64,000 nucleotides of DNA from Alkalinema sp. CACIAM 70d (lineage in GTDB: Bacteria; Cyanobacteriota; Cyanobacteriia; Leptolyngbyales; Leptolyngbyaceae), in assembly GCA_002148405.1 (NCBI GenBank), contig MUGG01000119.1, forward strand, positions 62,001 to 126,000. Reading direction: 5' to 3'. A program made the translations under genes and the position numbers. The notes under the pieces were generated by a model that had not been told where the DNA came from, did no database searches, and worked only from the letters and a program-made list of their open reading frames with translations. Every line of letters begins with the position of its first letter. Within the stretch, counting starts at the first letter, position 1. Of the stretch, positions 26,778-35,470 are shown in pieces.

Positions 26778-27276
26778 CGCTTTTTCCTGGATGTCTCTTG
26801 AATCCAACTTACCCGGAGTTGCGGGGCTATCCTTCTACCTTTAGTAATGTTGTAGGTGGATACCGTGTAGAAATCCTTGTGTTGTCAGAATTCTGAGATT
26901 GTAAGAAGGTTCGTATTGTACAAACTATAGAAACTATGGCAAGATAAATTTCAAGAAGAAGATGGTTGCTGCTCGATGCATCTCATCTTATGCATAACAT
27001 TAGCTAGATGTTAATAAAGTAGATGCTAATCAAGTTGAGGAGCACCATTTTCTGGAATCATCGCATACCTATCACACAGTTTCGGAGTAATTGCATTCTG
27101 GTATCGTGGAATGCTGCGATGTAAGCTAAATGCTGCAATATAGCTAATCATTTAGAACGTTAGACTAGCTAGTTTTTCTAAAGTTGTGCTCTAACGATCT
27201 TGACTATAAAACCTCTACTACTCTGACAAACTTGCAGGATTCAGTATTCAAGACTCGTAATTCAGGATTTCTTACC
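26778..27276. other. Divergent intergenic region, sigma gene / old yellow enzyme gene
   Basis: AT-rich, about 500 bp, containing the promoters of both genes. No reading frame, foldback or repeat stands out beyond a doubled AGCTAGATG/GTAGATGC pattern near 27000-27025. Confidence 0.5.
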
Positions 27277-28368
27277 ATGGATATACTGTTCAAACCCCTC
27301 ACCCTGGGCGCACTCACCCTCCCTAATCGTATTCTCATGGCACCCTTAACCCGGTGTCGAGCTGAAGCCGATCACGTTCCCGGTGCTCTCATGGCGGAGT
27401 ACTATGCCCAACGTGCTAGCGCGGGACTCATCATTGCCGAAGCCACTATGGCGATGGAAGGCAATTCTGCCTTTTGGAAAGAACCCGGCATTTATTCCGA
27501 AGCTCAGATTGCAGGTTGGCGCAAAACGACCGATGCTGTCCATGCTGCCGGTGGACAAATTTTTCTGCAAATTTGGCACGGGGGACGCGCCTGTCATCCC
27601 TTGTTGAATGATGGCCGCCAACCCGTTGCTCCTAGCCCGATCGCCATTACCGACGACGAGGTGCGCACCCCTGAAGGGAAACAGCCTTATACAGTGCCTC
27701 GGGAACTACGGGATGAGGAAATTCCAGACATCATTGCGGGCTTTCAACAAGCGGCGAAAAATGCCCAAGCTGCTGGGTTTGATGGCGTCGAAGTTCACGG
27801 AGCCAATGGCTACTTACTGGATGAATTTTTGCGCGATGGTTCAAATAAGCGAACCGGAGCCTACGGGGGAGTCATCGCCAACCGGGCCAGGTTAATGCTA
27901 GAAGTGATTAACGCAGTCTGTGAGGTTTGGGGCAGCGATCGGGTAGGTCTGCGAATTTCACCCCTCAATAGCTACAACAGTATGATCGATAGCGATCCGG
28001 TTGGTGTGTGCACTTGGCTAGCAACAAAGCTCAATGAATTCAACCTTGCTTATTTGCATGTGATGCGCAGTGACTTTGCCCAGCAGCAAAAGGGGGATGT
28101 TTTAACCCCCATTCGGGAGTACTACGAAGGGGTTTTAATCGGCAATATGGGCTACAGCCCCGAAGAAGCCAATGACGCGATCGCCGCTGGCAAGGTTGAC
28201 GCGATCGCCTTCGGATCTTTGTATATTGCCAATCCCGATTTGCCGGAGCGCATCAGACGCAACGCATCTTTTAACCAACCCAATCCGGCCACCTTCTACA
28301 CCCCCGGCCCCGAAGGTTACACAGACTATCCGACCTTAGATTTCAGTCTCAGCTTAGATCCAGCTTAA
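27277..28368 (+). CDS. Alkene reductase, old yellow enzyme family
   Basis: A 363-residue FMN-dependent NAD(P)H enoate reductase that reduces activated C=C bonds (maleimides, enones, nitro compounds); a cytosolic single TIM barrel. Visible are the N-terminal FMN block MDILFKPLTLGALTLPNRI with MAPLTRCRA, and LQIWHGGRACH. The substrate-binding HGAN pair and proton-donor Tyr are in VEVHGANGYLLDEF, and the phosphate-binding region is in DAIAFGSLYIANPDLPERI. ATG at 27277 matches the family start; the upstream frame to 27184 is unconserved. The closest named types are NemA/XenA. The gene is followed 74 bp later by a response regulator, possibly in the same transcript. Confidence 0.95.
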   Translation: MDILFKPLTLGALTLPNRILMAPLTRCRAEADHVPGALMAEYYAQRASAGLIIAEATMAMEGNSAFWKEPGIYSEAQIAGWRKTTDAVHAAGGQIFLQIWHGGRACHPLLNDGRQPVAPSPIAITDDEVRTPEGKQPYTVPRELRDEEIPDIIAGFQQAAKNAQAAGFDGVEVHGANGYLLDEFLRDGSNKRTGAYGGVIANRARLMLEVINAVCEVWGSDRVGLRISPLNSYNSMIDSDPVGVCTWLATKLNEFNLAYLHVMRSDFAQQQKGDVLTPIREYYEGVLIGNMGYSPEEANDAIAAGKVDAIAFGSLYIANPDLPERIRRNASFNQPNPATFYTPGPEGYTDYPTLDFSLSLDPA

Positions 28369-28442
28369 CTGCTCTCAATCCCTTTCCTCCCTTCTCCAAT
28401 CTCTCATTTAAAATAGAGGCGGCAAGAGGGAGGATCGGCTGC

Positions 28443-28838
28443 ATGGGATCGAAACGTATACTCATTGTAGATAATGAAGCCTACGTGCGGGAGGTAACTC
28501 AAATCTCATTACAAATTATGGCGGGATGGGACGTCATTACCGCAAGCTCGGGCCAGGAAGCGCTGGAAAAAGCCGCGATCGAGCTGCCCGATGCAATTTT
28601 GCTGGATGTGATGATGCCGGATATGAATGGCATTACCACCTGCCAGCGTTTGCAAGCCCAGCCAGAAACTCAGTCTATTCCTGTGATTCTCATGACCGGT
28701 CAAGCTAATCAGTCCCAGGATCTTTCCTATGCAACCTTAGGCATTAAAGCTACGGTGTCTAAACCGTTTGATCCGTTGACCTTAGCAAATCAAATTGCCG
28801 AGATTTTAGGCTGGGAGTTGGATAGCCAGTCCGTTTAA
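28443..28838 (+). CDS. Single-domain response regulator (CheY-like)
   Basis: A 131-residue protein that is a receiver domain only. The acidic pocket is in ILIVDNEAYVRE (Asp-Asn-Glu rather than the common Asp-Asp). The phosphoacceptor Asp is in AILLDVMMPDMNG, the conserved Thr in ILMTGQA, and the Lys in TVSKPFDPL. There is no output domain, so it should act by protein contact. AGAGGGAGGAT upstream of ATG 28443 is a strong ribosome site. It converges on the glycyl-radical activase with only 19 bp between the genes. No cognate kinase is adjacent. Confidence 0.94.
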   Translation: MGSKRILIVDNEAYVREVTQISLQIMAGWDVITASSGQEALEKAAIELPDAILLDVMMPDMNGITTCQRLQAQPETQSIPVILMTGQANQSQDLSYATLGIKATVSKPFDPLTLANQIAEILGWELDSQSV

Positions 28839-28857
28839 ATTCACCAGACCCAGCCGT

Positions 28858-29559
28858 CTACCCCACCAGTTCTTCCTCGTATAAGCGGACTTCTGAGCCA
28901 TCTTCTAACCACATCGAGTCATCTTCTTCGTAACCAGATTCCTCTTCACTGAATCGCTGATAGCCCGTAATAATCCGGGTGCCATCTTTTAAAACATGAA
29001 TTTCGATTTGATCGCTGGCCCAAGTGATTTTATCTTGGAATGCGGGATTGAAAACGTGTACCCGCTGGTTACTAGAGGCTACGGGAGAGTTCGGGGAATG
29101 GGTCGCGAGGGCTTCGATATAGGGGCCATCGATGAGAATATCCAATTCTGCTAACAATTCCTGCGCTCCCGCTGGGGCATAGTCCGATCGCAGCCGCTCC
29201 AGGGTAAATCCTGTAAAGGACATCACATTCAATCCCGCCGCTTTAACTTGTTTTGCCAGTTCTGTGAGCGCGGGAGCCTGCCAAAACGGTTCTCCACCGG
29301 AAAAGGTGACACCCGTATTGTGGGGATTGCTGAGGATTTGGTGCACTAGGCGATCGATCGACACCAGTTGATTGATTTCAAACGACCAAGATTCGGGATT
29401 GAAGCAACCGGGACACTGGCGTAAACAGCCCTGCACCCAAATCACCGCTCGACACCCTGGCCCATTCACTTCTGACTCATCCACATATCCCATGATGTTT
29501 AGATATCCCGGCGGAATTGCCAGTAGTTGCTGCGTGGGTTGCAGAAATTCATGGCTCAT
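28858..29559 (-). CDS. Radical SAM glycyl-radical-enzyme activase (NrdG/PflA-like)
   Basis: A 233-residue radical SAM enzyme that installs the glycyl radical on a partner enzyme under anoxia. The 4Fe-4S cluster ligands are in WVQGCLRQCPGCFNPESW (C-x3-C-x2-C). The SAM-binding GGEP is in GVTFSGGEPFW, and ELDILIDGPY is the NrdG/PflA C-terminal block. The acidic tail (SEEESGYEEDDS) is unusual. The C-x3-C-x2-C sequence with PGC is closest to NrdG. The gene is divergent from pyruvate formate-lyase across about 650 bp, which makes PFL the likely target. Whether it also serves a class III ribonucleotide reductase cannot be decided. The AGAGG ribosome site lies 10 bp before ATG 29559. Confidence 0.9.
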   Translation of the reverse strand: MSHEFLQPTQQLLAIPPGYLNIMGYVDESEVNGPGCRAVIWVQGCLRQCPGCFNPESWSFEINQLVSIDRLVHQILSNPHNTGVTFSGGEPFWQAPALTELAKQVKAAGLNVMSFTGFTLERLRSDYAPAGAQELLAELDILIDGPYIEALATHSPNSPVASSNQRVHVFNPAFQDKITWASDQIEIHVLKDGTRIITGYQRFSEEESGYEEDDSMWLEDGSEVRLYEEELVG

Positions 29560-29653
29560 GATGAATACCTCTCAGGAATTGACACATACGACCTGGACTG
29601 TAGGTAACTTGGGGAATCTAACGTTGTGGGAGCTAGCCTTGCAGGGTTACGTT

Positions 29654-29693
29654 AATGTGAATCGTGAAATGTGAATCGTGAATGTGAATCGTG
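29654..29693. repeat. Tandem 13-14 bp repeat, three copies
   Basis: AATGTGAATCGTG is repeated at 29654 (with one extra A), 29668 and 29681, about 95-135 bp upstream of the activase start. It lies in its promoter region. Confidence 0.85.
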
Positions 29694-29783
29694 GTGGATC
29701 CTTAGGGCAATCAGTCTACAAGTCTAGGGAATCAGGTTGTGGGGATCGCTGCCTGGGAGCAGTATGGACAGCAAACGTGAGGA

Positions 29784-29802
29784 TTTTGTGAGGATCACAA
29801 AA
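29784..29802. promoter_or_regulatory. Perfect dyad in the activase / PFL divergent region
   Basis: TTTTGTGA (29784-29791), three bases, TCACAAAA (29795-29802). This is a 19-bp perfect inverted repeat between the two divergently transcribed anaerobic-metabolism genes, with TCCTCACAA again at 30143-30151. The half-site resembles TGTGA of CRP-type regulators, but the 3-bp spacing is not the canonical six. It is likely a regulator site; the protein is unknown. Confidence 0.55.
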
Positions 29803-30224
29803 GAGTTCCCAAACATGGAATGGGCATAGACCGACTCTTTTTAGATGGCGATCGTTGGAAATAGCGATCGTTCAACTAGAGTAATTTGCTTACTCAGTGG
29901 ATCCTCCTCTTTTGATACTCTCTATTGATGTTCTGTCATCGCACGGTATTCTTATTGAATGCTTTTGAGTAATTCTTCATTAGTTCTTTAGCAGTTCTTC
30001 AACTGTTCTTAAATTCAATCTAATGATGTTCAGTAACCCACGATCGAAAATTGAATGAATTGCACTAATAAAAATTATATTTTGATTAATTCACCCAATT
30101 TATCAGCGTTCCATGACAGGCTAGACAGCCCTATCTCGATCGTCCTCACAACTTTCTCATCTTTTTAGTCTAGATTGAAATCGTAGAAGAGTTCACACGC
30201 AACAATAGAGGAATGGTGATACCT

Positions 30225-32453
30225 ATGCTAACCGAATGGAGAGGTTTTCACCCTGGTCGATGGATACAACACATTGATGTTCGCGACTTTATTCAGAACA
30301 ATTATCAGCCTTATGCCCAAGATGCAGCTTTCTTAGCCCCGGCCACCGATCGTACTCAAGCCCTTTGGCAACAAGTTTTGCAACTGATGAGGGTGGAACG
30401 AGAGAAAGGCATCCTTGATGTTGATACAGAGGTTGTTTCTAGCATTACCGCCCATGCTCCTGGATACATTGACCCCGCCTTAGAACAAATTGTTGGCCTT
30501 CAGACAGATTCTCCCCTCAAGCGATCGATTATGCCGTTTGGGGGGATTCGTGTTGTAAGGGATTCTCTAGCGGCCTATGGGTACCAAATCAGCCCGAAGG
30601 TGATGGAGATTTTCACGCAGTATCGCAAAACCCATAACGATGGGGTCTTTGATGCCTACACGAAAGATATGCGACTGGCGCGGCATTCGGGGATTATCAC
30701 CGGGTTGCCGGATGCCTACGGTCGTGGTCGGATTATCGGGGACTATCGCCGGGTTGCGCTCTACGGCATCGATCGCTTGATTGACGATAAGAAAGCGCAA
30801 CAGGAATCGTTGGAAGTGGATACGATCGATGAATCCGTGCTGCAACGCCGCGAAGAAATTTCCGATCAAATTAAAGCGCTGTTTGAATTGAAAACGATGG
30901 CGCAGCGCTACGGGTTTGATATTAGTCGGCCTGCTAGCAATGGTCGGGAAGCGGTGCAATGGGTCTATTTTGGCTATTTGGCTGCGGTGAAGGAACAGAA
31001 CGGTGCAGCCATGTCCCTGGGTCGGGTTTCAACGTTTTTGGATATTTACTTTGAGCGGGATTTGCAAAGCGGTACGCTGACGGAATCCGAGGTGCAGGAA
31101 CTGATTGATCACTTCGTTATGAAGTTACGCATGGTGCGTTTTCTGCGCACACCGGACTATAACGATCTCTTTTCCGGCGATCCTACCTGGGTGACGGAAT
31201 GTATTGGCGGGATGGGCCTTGACGGGCGACCACTAGTGACCAAAACCAGCTTCCGCATGCTGCACACGTTGCAAAATCTGGGAGCTGCCCCGGAACCGAA
31301 TTTAACCGTTCTCTGGTCGGAACAGTTGCCGCGTCCGTTTAAGGAATACTGTGCCCAAGTGTCGATCGCCAGTAGTTCTATCCAGTATGAAAATGATGAT
31401 TTAATGCGATCGTACTGGGGAGATGATTACGGAATTGCTTGCTGTGTCTCGGCTATGCGCTTGGGTAAGCAAATGCAGTTCTTTGGTGCACGGGTCAACC
31501 TCGCCAAATGCCTGCTCTATGCCATTAACGGTGGCAAGGATGAAAAATCTGGGGAGCAGGTGGGGCCTTGCTATGCACCGATTCAGGGAGAGGTCTTGAA
31601 CTACGATGAGGTGATGGCTCGGTTTAAGGCAATGATGGCTTGGCTAGCTAAAACCTACATCAATACGCTGAATGCTATCCACTACATGCATGATAAGTAT
31701 TGCTATGAGCGGATTGAAATGGCATTGCACGATCGTGACATTCTCCGCACGATGGCCTGTGGCATTGCAGGACTATCGGTGGTGGCGGATTCCCTCTCTG
31801 CTATCAAGTATGCACAGGTGAATGTGATCCGGAATGAAGCTGGATTGGCGGTGGATTACGAAATCTCCGGTGAATTTCCTAAGTACGGCAACAATGACGA
31901 TCGGGTTGATGATATTGCTGTACAAATTGTGGAAACGTTCATGGCGGAATTGAAGAAACATCGCTGTTATCGCAATGCGGTACCGACGCAATCTGTCCTG
32001 ACGATCACTTCCAACGTCGTTTACGGCAAGAAAACCGGCAACACCCCCGATGGCCGCAAGGCGGGAGAACCCTTTGCACCAGGCGCAAACCCGATGCATG
32101 GCCGCGATACGAATGGCGCGATCGCGTCGCTGGCGTCCGTGGCTAAAATTCCCTATGCCGCTGCCCAGGATGGCATTTCCAACACGTTCTCGATCGTGCC
32201 ATCGGCGCTGGGTAAAATTGAAGGCGATCGGGTGCGGAATTTAGTGGGGTTACTGGATGGGTATTTCCATGACAACGGCCACCACATCAACGTGAATGTG
32301 CTGAATCGAGAAACGTTGCTGGATGCAATGGATCACCCGGAACTCTATCCGCAGCTCACGATTCGGGTGTCAGGCTACGCGGTGAACTTTATTAAACTTA
32401 CCCGCGAGCAGCAGTTAGATGTGATTCAACGGACTTTCCACAGCAAAGTCTAA
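30225..32453 (+). CDS. pflB: Pyruvate formate-lyase
   Basis: Glycyl-radical enzyme that splits pyruvate plus CoA into acetyl-CoA and formate in dark anoxic fermentation; cytosolic homodimer. It has 742 residues, near the usual 755-760. The catalytic Cys pair is in [10 protein letters not shown] (about residues 406-407). The glycyl-radical site is in RVSGYAVNF (Gly about 717) near the C-terminus. [20 protein letters not shown] is the conserved PFL block. AGAGGA directly abuts an ATG at 30213, so the next in-frame ATG (30225) with a 12-nt spacer is the better start. A strong terminator follows at 32639. It is divergent from the activase that presumably charges it. The enzyme is oxygen-sensitive when active, so expression is probably dark/anoxia controlled. 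Confidence 0.97.
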   Translation: MLTEWRGFHPGRWIQHIDVRDFIQNNYQPYAQDAAFLAPATDRTQALWQQVLQLMRVEREKGILDVDTEVVSSITAHAPGYIDPALEQIVGLQTDSPLKRSIMPFGGIRVVRDSLAAYGYQISPKVMEIFTQYRKTHNDGVFDAYTKDMRLARHSGIITGLPDAYGRGRIIGDYRRVALYGIDRLIDDKKAQQESLEVDTIDESVLQRREEISDQIKALFELKTMAQRYGFDISRPASNGREAVQWVYFGYLAAVKEQNGAAMSLGRVSTFLDIYFERDLQSGTLTESEVQELIDHFVMKLRMVRFLRTPDYNDLFSGDPTWVTECIGGMGLDGRPLVTKTSFRMLHTLQNLGAAPEPNLTVLWSEQLPRPFKEYCAQVSIASSSIQYENDDLMRSYWGDDYGIACCVSAMRLGKQMQFFGARVNLAKCLLYAINGGKDEKSGEQVGPCYAPIQGEVLNYDEVMARFKAMMAWLAKTYINTLNAIHYMHDKYCYERIEMALHDRDILRTMACGIAGLSVVADSLSAIKYAQVNVIRNEAGLAVDYEISGEFPKYGNNDDRVDDIAVQIVETFMAELKKHRCYRNAVPTQSVLTITSNVVYGKKTGNTPDGRKAGEPFAPGANPMHGRDTNGAIASLASVAKIPYAAAQDGISNTFSIVPSALGKIEGDRVRNLVGLLDGYFHDNGHHINVNVLNRETLLDAMDHPELYPQLTIRVSGYAVNFIKLTREQQLDVIQRTFHSKV

Positions 32454-32638
32454 CGCCACCTTTTAACGTCACTTTCTGTCACTTTCTAATGCTATAGTTG
32501 GGCGTTCCATGCAGTCTGACAACCCATCTGATAACCCAGTCAATCTGTCAGCAAAGCCAGTTTGTAAATCTGTTTAATCAGCATTTGGAGAAACTATAGG
32601 AACTCTATAGTCCTCCTCTAAGTCACCTCTGAAGTCCT

Positions 32639-32669
32639 CCCCAGAATAACAACTCTGGGGATTTTTTTT
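32639..32669 (+). terminator. Rho-independent terminator after pflB
   Basis: CCCCAGA, 8-nt loop, TCTGGGG, then A and eight T. It is a textbook intrinsic terminator 185 bp after the pflB stop. The intervening region also contains a small ACTATAG/CTATAGT hairpin (32593-32611) and no gene. Confidence 0.9.
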
Positions 32670-32728
32670 GAGTCCGTCGATCGATGTAGTACAAGATAAT
32701 AAAGGAGGTACAAGATCATCAGGTAAAC

Positions 32729-33595
32729 CTATTCCGGCAAATGATCGGGGTCAATACCCTGCGATCGAAGATAGGCTTCTAATCGTGCCTGGGCCTGCTG
32801 AGCTTGTTCTTTGGCTTGTCGCTCTTGTTCTTTGGCTAGCCGTTCTTGCTGTTCCCGTCGCTCGGCTTGCTGCTTTGCCTGTCGCTCTTGTTCTTTGGCT
32901 AGCCGTTCGGTTTCTGCTTCGGTCAGTAACCAATTGCCATCGGCATCACACCACCGTAACCAAGGCTGGGGTATGCCCCGAAAAGTCCCTTGCCACAGTC
33001 CTAAACCTAACTGAATCTCAGGAATCCAGATTAGTAGGTTTTGAGGCGCGATCGCTTGTTCTTCGTAGTGTCCATCAACTAACCGGAAATAGCGTAATCG
33101 TCGATCGGGTTCATTAAACACCAGATAGTTAGGAATTTTCAGAATTTGCTCGTAGACGGTAAATTTGCTGGGTGGTTTGCCGGGTGTGGCTGGGGCTTGA
33201 GGTTTACTAGCAAACGGCCCTAGGTCTTCGGATTCAGTCCCTGGAGACAGGAATTCAATCACGATGACTGGATTGACTTGCTCGTCCCAGGTGACGTAGC
33301 TAGAACGAGTGGTTTTGCCTTGATACAGCCGGGAGACACCTACGACTAAGAACCAGTCGGGGCGCTTGTACCAGCCGGTGTTGTTGGGGTCATAGTAGAG
33401 GTTAAGGTCGAAGGCGCAGAAGATTTCGCTGGCGCTGTAGGTGGTCAAACTCAACGTCTCAGCGAGTAATTGTGGCTGTAGGCCATGAAATTCGTCGGGC
33501 AAACCGGGCTCCAGAGGGTCGTCGCTAGGGAGGTCATGCATGGTGGGGAGAGCTTCCATGCTGGGCAGCGGTTTAGCGGCGATTGGTTGCGTCAT
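32729..33595 (-). CDS. Uma2-family (DUF820) protein with repetitive coiled-coil tail
   Basis: A 288-residue protein. Residues about 40-200 form a Uma2 PD-(D/E)xK-like domain (FDLNLYYDPNN, then RPDWFLVVGVSR and NPVIVIEFLSPGTESED with the candidate active-site Asp and Glu). The last 65 residues are a charged coiled coil made of a near-exact repeat of ERLAKEQERQAK and similar units. The repeat is visible as duplicated DNA at 32808-32910. ATG 33595 has AGGAG about 11 bp upstream and is preferred over a start at 33619. The coiled-coil tail is common on the larger cyanobacterial Uma2 proteins and probably mediates oligomerisation. No function is established. Confidence 0.88.
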   Translation of the reverse strand: MTQPIAAKPLPSMEALPTMHDLPSDDPLEPGLPDEFHGLQPQLLAETLSLTTYSASEIFCAFDLNLYYDPNNTGWYKRPDWFLVVGVSRLYQGKTTRSSYVTWDEQVNPVIVIEFLSPGTESEDLGPFASKPQAPATPGKPPSKFTVYEQILKIPNYLVFNEPDRRLRYFRLVDGHYEEQAIAPQNLLIWIPEIQLGLGLWQGTFRGIPQPWLRWCDADGNWLLTEAETERLAKEQERQAKQQAERREQQERLAKEQERQAKEQAQQAQARLEAYLRSQGIDPDHLPE

Positions 33596-33697
33596 CGTCG
33601 AACTTCTCCTAGGCTGCAATACAGATAGTTTAGCATTGGCGCTTTAAAGACAGTGGGGCGGGAACGATCGCTGTAGTCATTATTTTAAGACTGTATT

Positions 33698-35371
33698 TTA
33701 AGGTTGTAAAATCCACTCAATGACGACGACCGCCATTGTTCCTAGCCCCAAGATCAGCAACCCTTCACTCCAGAACAACGGAATCACCGTCAGCGCTGCG
33801 TCCCCTGCGAAATTTGTATGGGCGATCGCGAGTAAACTTCCTGAAATCAAGCATCCTACGCTCAACATCGCACCTGCAACCCGCCGAGTCAGCTTACTTG
33901 CCACCCGTTGAAATTCATCTTGATTCCGCCAGCGCCAATTTAATCCCAGTTCCGATCGTTCCAAGCGATCGACCAAGACATCCAACCGCTCCGGTAGTTC
34001 GATCATCAACTGGGATAAATAAAGCGAAGATCGGGCCACTTCTGGAACCACATCAGGACTGAAAATCCGTCTCTGAAGCGACTTAGACACTACCGGACGC
34101 GCCACTTCAATAAATGCAAAACTGGGATCAAGTTGACGGGCAAGACCCTCCACATTCGCGATCGCTTTGACAAAGAGTCCAATCGCACCGGGCATCTGAA
34201 TTTTGTTTTCGCGAGGAATCCTGAGGGCAGCATTGAGCAATTCTGCTAGATTAATTTCTTCCAATGGTCGGGTATAGAATCGCCGCAACAATCGATCGAA
34301 TGCTGACTCGATCGCACGAATATCCACATCCAAACGACTAAATCCCAGCTCCCGCACTGACTGAGCGACTTGTCGCGGCTGTTCATAAACAATTCCCACT
34401 AACAAATCTGTCATAATTCGCTGGGTACGCGGATCTAGAATAGCCACCATGCCACAGTCTAGCAAGGCAATGCGATCGCTACCGCTTTCTGTGTCCTGTC
34501 CTAAATACAAAAAATTGCCTGGGTGAGGATCGGCATGGAAACAGCGACTGAGAAACATTTGCTGCATCACAACTCGCACCACTAGCGTTGCCACTGCTTT
34601 GCGCTGGGATAGGGACAGGTGAGCTTCTGTTAACTTAACCCCATCAATCCATTCCAGTACTAACACCCGCGAAGTTGTCAGCTCAGAGTACACCTTGGGA
34701 ACAATGACTTGGTGCGGCTCCCACAAAGTACTTTCGGCCAAATTGTGGGCTAATTTCTCAGTATTTTGGGCTTCCCGACAAAAGTCTAATTCTCCTAAGA
34801 TACTGTTGCGAAATTCTTCGACCAACCCTAACAAATCATAGGCTTGCCCTAGAAAATGATCCTGACTAAAAAATGACGCCAGCGATCGTAGAACCTCCAA
34901 ATCCCGTTCAATCACGGTACGAATGCCGGGACGTTGCACCTTGAGCGCTACAGTTGGGCCTTCCACTAGGCGAGCACGATAGACTTGTCCTAGAGACCCT
35001 GCCGCAATCGTCCCGGTGTCAATTTCTGCAAACAGGGTCTCCAAAGGCTTCTGGAACTCCGCTTGCAAAATGGGTTCAATCTCAGCCCATGGTACGGGTG
35101 GAACCTGATTTTGCAAAGTTTCCAGCGCTTGAATATAGGCTGGTTCCAATAAATCTGGACGAGTGCTCAGGACTTGCCCCAGCTTCACAAACGTTGGCCC
35201 GAGCTCAATCAAAATTTGTTTCAGTACCTCGGGCAACGGCAGCGAAAATTCTTCTGGCTTTGGGTTGAGTGACAATTGATTTTGAAAGTAACTCCACCCA
35301 TACCGTGCTACGACTTCAATGATTTCAGCCTGCCGGGTTTTGCCAAAGGGAAGATGGGTGCGGTGTAGCAT
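33698..35371 (-). CDS. ABC1/UbiB-family atypical protein kinase
   Basis: A 557-residue membrane-associated member of the ABC1K/UbiB/ADCK family, which in cyanobacteria and plastids supports prenylquinone and tocopherol metabolism. Family motifs: GPTFVKLGQVLSTRPDLL (KxGQ), the Ala-rich loop AAGSLGQVYRA, VALKVQRPG (Lys), ILGELDFCREAQN, FHADPHPGNFLYL and IALLDCGMVAI. The C-terminus has two hydrophobic segments (about residues 490-510 and 525-550) that may anchor it. ATG 35371 is chosen; a GTG at 35428 would add 19 residues (LECVRLEAVYLIPKV). It is on the same strand as the TPS exoprotein upstream, about 100 bp away, but an unrelated role is likely. Confidence 0.92.
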   Translation of the reverse strand: MLHRTHLPFGKTRQAEIIEVVARYGWSYFQNQLSLNPKPEEFSLPLPEVLKQILIELGPTFVKLGQVLSTRPDLLEPAYIQALETLQNQVPPVPWAEIEPILQAEFQKPLETLFAEIDTGTIAAGSLGQVYRARLVEGPTVALKVQRPGIRTVIERDLEVLRSLASFFSQDHFLGQAYDLLGLVEEFRNSILGELDFCREAQNTEKLAHNLAESTLWEPHQVIVPKVYSELTTSRVLVLEWIDGVKLTEAHLSLSQRKAVATLVVRVVMQQMFLSRCFHADPHPGNFLYLGQDTESGSDRIALLDCGMVAILDPRTQRIMTDLLVGIVYEQPRQVAQSVRELGFSRLDVDIRAIESAFDRLLRRFYTRPLEEINLAELLNAALRIPRENKIQMPGAIGLFVKAIANVEGLARQLDPSFAFIEVARPVVSKSLQRRIFSPDVVPEVARSSLYLSQLMIELPERLDVLVDRLERSELGLNWRWRNQDEFQRVASKLTRRVAGAMLSVGCLISGSLLAIAHTNFAGDAALTVIPLFWSEGLLILGLGTMAVVVIEWILQP

Positions 35372-35470
35372 GTCGGCTTGAACTTTGGGAATCAGGTAGA
35401 CTGCCTCCAGCCTAACGCACTCCAACACTCCCCTGCTTAGGATTTATCTGATCTGCCTGAGAGTGAACTT

